This document shows positions 46,979-51,757 of a stretch of DNA of 51,757 bases, in pieces. Made by a program: the position numbers and the translations under genes. Within the stretch, counting starts at the first letter, position 1; each line of letters begins with the position of its first letter. Origin of the DNA: Paracoccaceae bacterium (GTDB lineage: Bacteria > Pseudomonadota > Alphaproteobacteria > Rhodobacterales > Rhodobacteraceae); contig JAAEZB010000015.1 of NCBI GenBank assembly GCA_018223085.1, positions 1 to 51,757 on the forward strand, read 5' to 3'. The notes beneath the pieces are model-generated. The model saw only the letters and a list, made by a program, of their open reading frames with translations. It was not told where the DNA came from and made no database searches.

Positions 46979-48103
46979 TTAATCCGCGCGGCGCAGGATC
47001 ACCGACCCCACGGAATACCCCGCCCCGAAGGAACAGATCAGCCCAAGATCGCCGGGGGCGAAATCTTCGGAGTATTTCGCAAAAGCGATGATCGACCCTG
47101 CCGAGGATGTATTGGCATAATCCTGAAGGATATTGGGCTGTTCGCCCGGTGCGGGCGCCCGACCCATGACCTTCTTGCCGATGAAATCATTCATCGACTT
47201 GTTCGCCTGATGAAGCCAGAGACGGCGCAGGTTCTCGCCCTCAAGCCCTTCATCGCCAAGATGGGCAAGGATATGCGCTGACACCATCGGCACCACTTCC
47301 TTAAAGACCTTGCGCCCATTCTGCATGAACTGCATGTCCCGGCGGTCCGCTACGCCAGAGGGGCGCGAACGGCGCAGAAAACCATTGTTGTTGCGGATGT
47401 TGTTCGAAAACTCTGTCGCACAACGGGTCGACAAGATATCAAACCGTGCGCCCTTGGCGTCTTCGGCGCGCTCAATAACTGTCGCTGTAGCCACGTCGCC
47501 AAAGATGAAATGGCAATCCCGGTCGCGCCACTCAAGATGCGCCGAACAGATTTCCGGATTCACCAAGATGGCCTTTTTCGCCGATCCCGCGCGCACCATG
47601 TCTGCTGCGGCTTGAATGCCAAACGTGGCCGAGGAGCAAGCGACATTCATGTCAAAGGCAAAGCCCCCGGCACCAAGTGCCTTTTGAATTTCAATCGCCA
47701 CCGCCGGATAGGCGCGCTCCATGTTGGACGCGGCACAGATCACGAGGTCGATCTCTTCCGCGGCCACACCTGCCATGTCGAGCGCCTTCTGGCACGCATC
47801 TACTGCCATTTCCGCCATGAGAGAAAGCTCGTCATCACTGCGCTGACGCAAAAGCGGGTGCATCACCTCCGGATCAAGGATGCCGGTCTTGTCGATCACG
47901 TAGCGCCGCTCAATCCCCGAGGCCTTGAAGATGAACTCTGATGAGGAATGTTCCATTGGCGCCATCTCGCCCGCTGCGATGGCATCGGCGTTCTTTTCAT
48001 TCATCCGATCGGCATAGGCGTTGAAAGCCACGACAAGCTCGTCGTTCGTGATGACTTGTTCGGGGGTGAAAACACCGGTGCCGGTGATGGCGGGCTGATA
48101 CAT
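46979..48103 (-). CDS. Beta-ketoacyl-ACP synthase III-type protein (long form)
   Basis: The 374-aa product has the thiolase-fold triad: Cys156 in NVACSSATFG, His298 in LWLHQANKSM and Asn331 in NTSSAGS. Compared with FabH (about 320 aa) it carries about 50 extra residues, mainly near the N-terminus around residues 25-60. The family condenses an acyl-CoA with malonyl-ACP or similar. Not FabH of the fab operon: no plsX or himA is beside it. It may start a special fatty acid or polyketide. ATG 48103 was chosen since the upstream in-frame part is unlike the family. Confidence 0.85.
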   Translation of the reverse strand: MYQPAITGTGVFTPEQVITNDELVVAFNAYADRMNEKNADAIAAGEMAPMEHSSSEFIFKASGIERRYVIDKTGILDPEVMHPLLRQRSDDELSLMAEMAVDACQKALDMAGVAAEEIDLVICAASNMERAYPAVAIEIQKALGAGGFAFDMNVACSSATFGIQAAADMVRAGSAKKAILVNPEICSAHLEWRDRDCHFIFGDVATATVIERAEDAKGARFDILSTRCATEFSNNIRNNNGFLRRSRPSGVADRRDMQFMQNGRKVFKEVVPMVSAHILAHLGDEGLEGENLRRLWLHQANKSMNDFIGKKVMGRAPAPGEQPNILQDYANTSSAGSIIAFAKYSEDFAPGDLGLICSFGAGYSVGSVILRRAD

Positions 48104-48191
48104 GGCAAACCTCTTGCAAGCGGGTTTTCTAGCAATCCCCAACCCTGACCAGTTGGTCAAGGGGCGTGGAGCAAAAAACGCCCACCTGTCC

Positions 48192-48959
48192 CTAGGTAAA
48201 CGGGTCGTCCGGATAGCCCACCCCAGCCAGATAGAGCCCTTGCGGCGGGCAGACCGGCCCACAGGCGGCCCGGTCTTTGGCCTCCAGAGCCTCACGAACC
48301 TGCTCAGGAGCCCATGCACCTGCGCCGACGCGCTCTAGCGTGCCAACAAAGCTACGCACCTGATTGTGCAGGAAGGACCGCGCCCGGACATGAAACTGCA
48401 TCTCAGGCCCCCAGAGGGTCTCAACCGCCTCGACCCGAAGTTCATCGAGCGTCTTGACCGGACTCGCCGCCTGACAGATCGAACTGCGGAAGGTGGTGAA
48501 ATCGTGATGCCCGATAAGGAAATTCGCCCCCGCCTGCATCGCGTCTGCGTCAAGGTCATGGTTGATCTGCCAGACCAGCCCCGCCTGATGCGTCGCGGGT
48601 GCACGGCGCATGAGAATACGAAACAGATACCGCCGCTCCACCGCCGAGAACCGCGCGTGCCAGTCGTTGTCGACCTTTGCCGCGGCCACGATGGCAACAG
48701 GGTTCGGCTTCAGGTGATGATTGAGCGCCTCTGAAAGGCGGAACGGATCCCAATCCTTTTCCATGTCGCAATGCGCCACCTGCGCAAGCCCATGCACGCC
48801 CGCATCCGTGCGCCCGGCGGCAGCAATGGTATGCGGCCCCGGCTCAAGCCGCGCCAACGCCGCCTCAATCGCACCCTGCACCGAGGGCTGATCGGCCTGA
48901 CGCTGCCACCCGGCAAAGGGCGCACCATGGTATTCGACTTTGAGAGCATATCTGGGCAT
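48192..48959 (-). CDS. truA: tRNA pseudouridine synthase A
   Basis: TruA modifies U38-40 in the anticodon arm. The 255-aa product has [19 protein letters not shown] at its start, the catalytic Asp52 in [11 protein letters not shown], and [13 protein letters not shown] near the end. The ATG at 48959 begins [10 protein letters not shown]; the long in-frame extension upstream overlaps ycjX on the other strand and is spurious. Confidence 0.96.
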   Translation of the reverse strand: MPRYALKVEYHGAPFAGWQRQADQPSVQGAIEAALARLEPGPHTIAAAGRTDAGVHGLAQVAHCDMEKDWDPFRLSEALNHHLKPNPVAIVAAAKVDNDWHARFSAVERRYLFRILMRRAPATHQAGLVWQINHDLDADAMQAGANFLIGHHDFTTFRSSICQAASPVKTLDELRVEAVETLWGPEMQFHVRARSFLHNQVRSFVGTLERVGAGAWAPEQVREALEAKDRAACGPVCPPQGLYLAGVGYPDDPFT

Positions 48960-49080
48960 GGCCTGCGCATAGCCCATGTTGTGCGCCACGAAAAGAGGGG
49001 GAGCGCATCCCCCACACTCCCCCCTAGCAATGTTACGCCCCTGCACATAGCTTGAAGAAGAAGCAAACACAGGGGGCCGC

Positions 49081-50496
49081 GTGGTCATCTCAACCCTTGC
49101 CGACGGGCTGACGCGTAGCGTCGAATCTGTGGGCGATACGATTTCCGAAACCTTCTTCGAGCCGGTGATCCGGCTCGGCGTGACCGGGCTTGCGCGCTCG
49201 GGCAAGACGGTTTTCATCACTTCGCTGGTTGCCAACCTCCTTGATCGCGGCCGTATGCCGGGTCTCTCCGCCGTCTCCGAGGGCCGCATCACCGCCGCCC
49301 ATCTTCAGCCCCAGCCCGACGACACCATCCCGCGTTTTGACTATGAAATCCACCTTGCGGCCCTGACGCGCCCCGAGCCCCACTGGCCCGAAAGCACCCG
49401 CGCCGTGAGCGAGCTGCGCCTGTCGCTCAAGGTCCGCCCTTCGGGCCTTCTTGGCGGCATGCAAGGCCCGCGCACCGTGCATATCGACATCGTGGATTAT
49501 CCCGGCGAATGGCTGCTCGATCTCGCCTTGCTCGACAAGAGCTACGCCGAATGGTCCGCCGAAACCCTCGCCCGGCTGGAACATCGTGAAGAGGCGCTCG
49601 CCTTCCGCAGCCTTCTGCGTGAGGTCGACGCTCTTGCACCGCTTGACGAGCCCGCGGCGAAATCCCTCGCCGCCGCCTTTACCACCTACCTCAACGCCGC
49701 CCGCGATGCGGGAGCCTATGATTGCACACCGGGCCGGTTCCTCCTTCCTGGCGATCTCGAAGGCTCGCCCGTCCTCACCTTCGCGCCGCTCCCGCCCGAG
49801 GACCGTGCCCCCCGCCGCTGTCTCTGGCGCGAGATGGAACGCCGCTTCGAGGCTTACAAGACGCGCGTCGTCAAACCCTTCTTCCGCGATCATTTCGCCC
49901 GCATCGACCGCCAAATCGTCCTCGTCGACGCCCTCGGCGCGATCCATCGCGGCCCTCGTGCGGTCGAGGACATGCGCGGTGCCATGGCCGATATCCTCAC
50001 GGCCTTTCGCCCCGGTTCAAACGGCTTCCTCGCCCGCCTCCTGCGTGGACGACGCGTCGACAAAATTCTCTTTGCCGCGACAAAATCCGACCACCTGCAC
50101 CACACGCAGCACCCGCAGCTGGCGGCCATCATGCAGGCCCTGACCCGCGATGCCGCTGACCGCGCGCAATTCGCCGGGGTCGCGACCGAGGCGCTTGCTC
50201 TCGCATCGGTGCGCGCCACGACGGAAGATACGTTGCGCCATGACGGGCAGATGCTCGACTGCGTGCGCGGCACGCTTCTTGAGACGGGCAAACAGGCGGC
50301 CTTCTATCCGGGGCTTCTGCCCGAAGACCCCTCGCAAGTTCTGACCCCAGCCCGTGACGGGGCGGAAAAATGGCTCGACGGTGATTTTCAGGCGATGCAA
50401 TTCGCCCCAGCCCGGCTGTCGCTCAAACCCGGCGAGGGTCCGCCCCATATTCGCCTCGACCGCGCGGCGGAATTTCTTCTGGGAGACCGGCTATGA
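49081..50496 (+). CDS. YcjX family P-loop protein
   Basis: The 471-aa product is a putative nucleotide-binding protein of the YcjX/DUF463 group. It has the P-loop GLARSGKT (36-43), [13 protein letters not shown] resembling a G3-type DxxG segment and [14 protein letters not shown] resembling TKxD. In E. coli ycjX and ycjF are stress-linked neighbours; the role is not settled. GTG start at 49081. The next gene (ycjF-like) overlaps it by 4 bp. Confidence 0.9.
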   Translation: MVISTLADGLTRSVESVGDTISETFFEPVIRLGVTGLARSGKTVFITSLVANLLDRGRMPGLSAVSEGRITAAHLQPQPDDTIPRFDYEIHLAALTRPEPHWPESTRAVSELRLSLKVRPSGLLGGMQGPRTVHIDIVDYPGEWLLDLALLDKSYAEWSAETLARLEHREEALAFRSLLREVDALAPLDEPAAKSLAAAFTTYLNAARDAGAYDCTPGRFLLPGDLEGSPVLTFAPLPPEDRAPRRCLWREMERRFEAYKTRVVKPFFRDHFARIDRQIVLVDALGAIHRGPRAVEDMRGAMADILTAFRPGSNGFLARLLRGRRVDKILFAATKSDHLHHTQHPQLAAIMQALTRDAADRAQFAGVATEALALASVRATTEDTLRHDGQMLDCVRGTLLETGKQAAFYPGLLPEDPSQVLTPARDGAEKWLDGDFQAMQFAPARLSLKPGEGPPHIRLDRAAEFLLGDRL

Positions 50497-51491
50497 CCAA
50501 TGGTCCCGTTTTGATCGATCTTGAAAACACCGCCGACACGCCCTCTGTGCAAGAGGCCGCGCCTGTTCCCGACCTTGCCGCGCCGCAGCCAGAAGGACAG
50601 GCCATGCTTATGGCCAGCCGCCTTGCCGCACGCCCAACCTCGCGTCTGGCGCGTTGGTTCTGGAGCCTGCTTGGGCTTCTCCTCGGTGCGGTGGTCTCGG
50701 TCGCGGCATGGGATTTCCTGACCAGCCTTGTGACTCGCTCGCCGATCCTCGGTTGGGTCGTGACGGGGCTTTTGGGCCTTTTCCTCTTGGTGGTCCTCGT
50801 GATCGTGCTGCGCGAACTGGCCGGGTTTGCCCGCCTGCGCCGTGTCGACAGTTTGCGCAAATCCGCCGAAGCCGCATTCGCCAGTGGCGAGACGAAACAG
50901 GCCCGCGATGTGGTGGAGACCCTTGACCGCTTCTACCGGGGCCGCCCCGATACCGAATGGGGCCGCGCTCGTCTCGCCGAACGCAAAGGTGAGGTCATGG
51001 ATGGAGATGCACTCCTGTCACTGGCCGAGGTTGAACTCCTGTCTCCTCTGGACAAGGCGGCAACTGTTGAAATTGAATCCGCCGCGAGGCAGGTCGCCAC
51101 GATCACCGCCCTTGTGCCCTTGGCCCTTGTTGATGTGGTCACGGCGCTCGGGGCCAATATCCGCATGATCCGCCGCATTGCCGAGATTTACGGCGGCCGT
51201 GCCGGCACCCTTGGAAGCTGGCGGCTTTTGCGCGCGGTGATGACTCACCTTGTCGCGACTGGTGCCGTGGCCATTGGCGATGACATGCTTGGCTCTCTCG
51301 CTGGGGGCGGGGTGCTTTCAAAGCTCAGCCGCCGTTTCGGCGAAGGCCTCGTCAATGGCGCGCTGACCGCCCGCGTTGGGGTTGCAGCGATGGACGTGTG
51401 CCGACCAATGCCTTTCATGCGGGCCAAACGGCCTTCGGTCAGCGGGCTTGTCAAACGCGCCCTGACCGGGCTTTTCGGCAGCGGGTCCTAG
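50493..51491 (+). CDS. YcjF-type (TIGR01620/UPF0283) membrane protein
   Basis: The 332-aa product has a charged N-terminus, two adjacent membrane segments (WFWSLLGLLLGAVVSVAAW and WVVTGLLGLFLLVVLVIVL) and a cytoplasmic DUF697-like helical domain (LVPLALVDVVTALGANIRMIRRIAEIYGG) typical of UPF0283. It overlaps ycjX by 4 bp, and the pair should act together. Its final 4 bp overlap the end of the hemoglobin gene on the opposite strand. Confidence 0.9.
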   Translation: MTNGPVLIDLENTADTPSVQEAAPVPDLAAPQPEGQAMLMASRLAARPTSRLARWFWSLLGLLLGAVVSVAAWDFLTSLVTRSPILGWVVTGLLGLFLLVVLVIVLRELAGFARLRRVDSLRKSAEAAFASGETKQARDVVETLDRFYRGRPDTEWGRARLAERKGEVMDGDALLSLAEVELLSPLDKAATVEIESAARQVATITALVPLALVDVVTALGANIRMIRRIAEIYGGRAGTLGSWRLLRAVMTHLVATGAVAIGDDMLGSLAGGGVLSKLSRRFGEGLVNGALTARVGVAAMDVCRPMPFMRAKRPSVSGLVKRALTGLFGSGS

Positions 51492-51757
51492 TCCAGAACA
51501 GGCGTAGCATCTGCGCGGTGGCGGACCTGCTGAAGCCCAAGGCGCAGCCCCTTGCCGATCCGGTGGGCCAGGGCGGAAAACTGGGTTGCGGTCGGTTCGG
51601 GCAAGGTTTCGGCGAGGGTCTCGTCAAAGAGAGCCAGCCAAAGCTTGAAATGCTCGGGTTGCACATGCGGGCTTTGCATATGGGCCATCATCGGGCTCCC
51701 GGAGTAACTCCGTTCCTTGAGGATTGCATTGCGCCAGAACCCGGCGATTTTGGCCTC
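51488..51757 (-). CDS. Group III truncated hemoglobin (partial, N-terminus off the right edge)
   Basis: About 89 residues from the C-terminal part are visible, translated from the window edge. They include FWRNAILKERSYSGSP, HMQSPHVQPEHFKLWLALFDETLAE, and ALAHRIGKGLRLGLQQV, which match group III truncated hemoglobins. HVQPEHFKLW probably carries the proximal (F8) His and the Trp of the G helix. The family binds oxygen or NO. The start lies outside the window. Confidence 0.85.
   Translation of the reverse strand, partial: EAKIAGFWRNAILKERSYSGSPMMAHMQSPHVQPEHFKLWLALFDETLAETLPEPTATQFSALAHRIGKGLRLGLQQVRHRADATPVLD

Overview
The window is about 52 kb of densely packed, GC-rich bacterial chromosome. 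It looks like housekeeping DNA from an alphaproteobacterium of the order Rhodobacterales, probably a marine roseobacter-type member of the Rhodobacteraceae. The reasons are: an F1-only atpHAGDC operon without the Fo genes; an hsp20-DUF1150 pair; a divergent trxB/lrp pair; an lgt-midA-pgeF cluster facing ubiK; a CIRCE-controlled groESL operon; a MarR-type EPS-regulator domain beside sulfate-activation genes; and a small basic 47-aa protein that I recall from roseobacters. The genus cannot be fixed by eye. I saw no rRNA, tRNA, CRISPR array, insertion sequence, integrase or prophage.

Layout. 1-3.5 kb: clpA (cut by the left edge), gloB and a divergent methyltransferase. 3.5-9.3 kb: a long leader, atpHAGDC, a terminator and an H-type lectin-domain gene. 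9.3-13 kb: prs, a DsbA-fold isomerase, an alpha/beta hydrolase and a manganese-type pyrophosphatase. 13-16.5 kb: an outer-membrane barrel gene with FNR-like and CtrA-like sites upstream, an acyl-CoA dehydrogenase and a HAD hydrolase. 16.6-20.3 kb: a MaoC hydratase, then a tight ribF-ycgN-threonine aldolase-DUF2161 operon. 20.4-22.5 kb: groESL with CIRCE. 22.6-26.3 kb: an EamA transporter, GNAT acetyltransferase, NUDIX hydrolase, and an exported lipase-like hydrolase coupled to a stand-alone PhnM. 26.3-28.2 kb: purEK and a DUF465 gene. 28.2-30.8 kb: a heat-shock-type promoter, hsp20, a DUF1150 gene, and two facing glycosyltransferases.

30.9-35.1 kb: a MarR/ATP-sulfurylase/APS-kinase open fusion, trxB, an Lrp-type regulator and the 47-aa protein. 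35.2-38.2 kb: lgt-midA-pgeF and ubiK. 38.3-42.6 kb: an ABC ATPase, FtsX-type permease and HlyD-type adaptor that should form one export machine. 42.7-45.6 kb: YbjN, proC, csaA and a 2-hydroxyacid dehydrogenase. 45.5-49 kb: tdk, a structured intergenic region leading into an unrecognised HTH-like gene, a long KAS III and truA. 49-51.8 kb: ycjX-ycjF and a group III truncated hemoglobin cut by the right edge.

The window holds no obvious new defence or mobile system. The strongest candidates for something undescribed are the in-frame regulator-Sat-CysC fusion with a 14-bp palindrome just upstream, the structured 378-bp leader with a mini-ORF before the HTH-like gene, and the PhnM paralogue translationally coupled to a secreted lipase-like protein outside any phn operon. 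All functions are read from sequence motifs and remembered family features; no database search was run.
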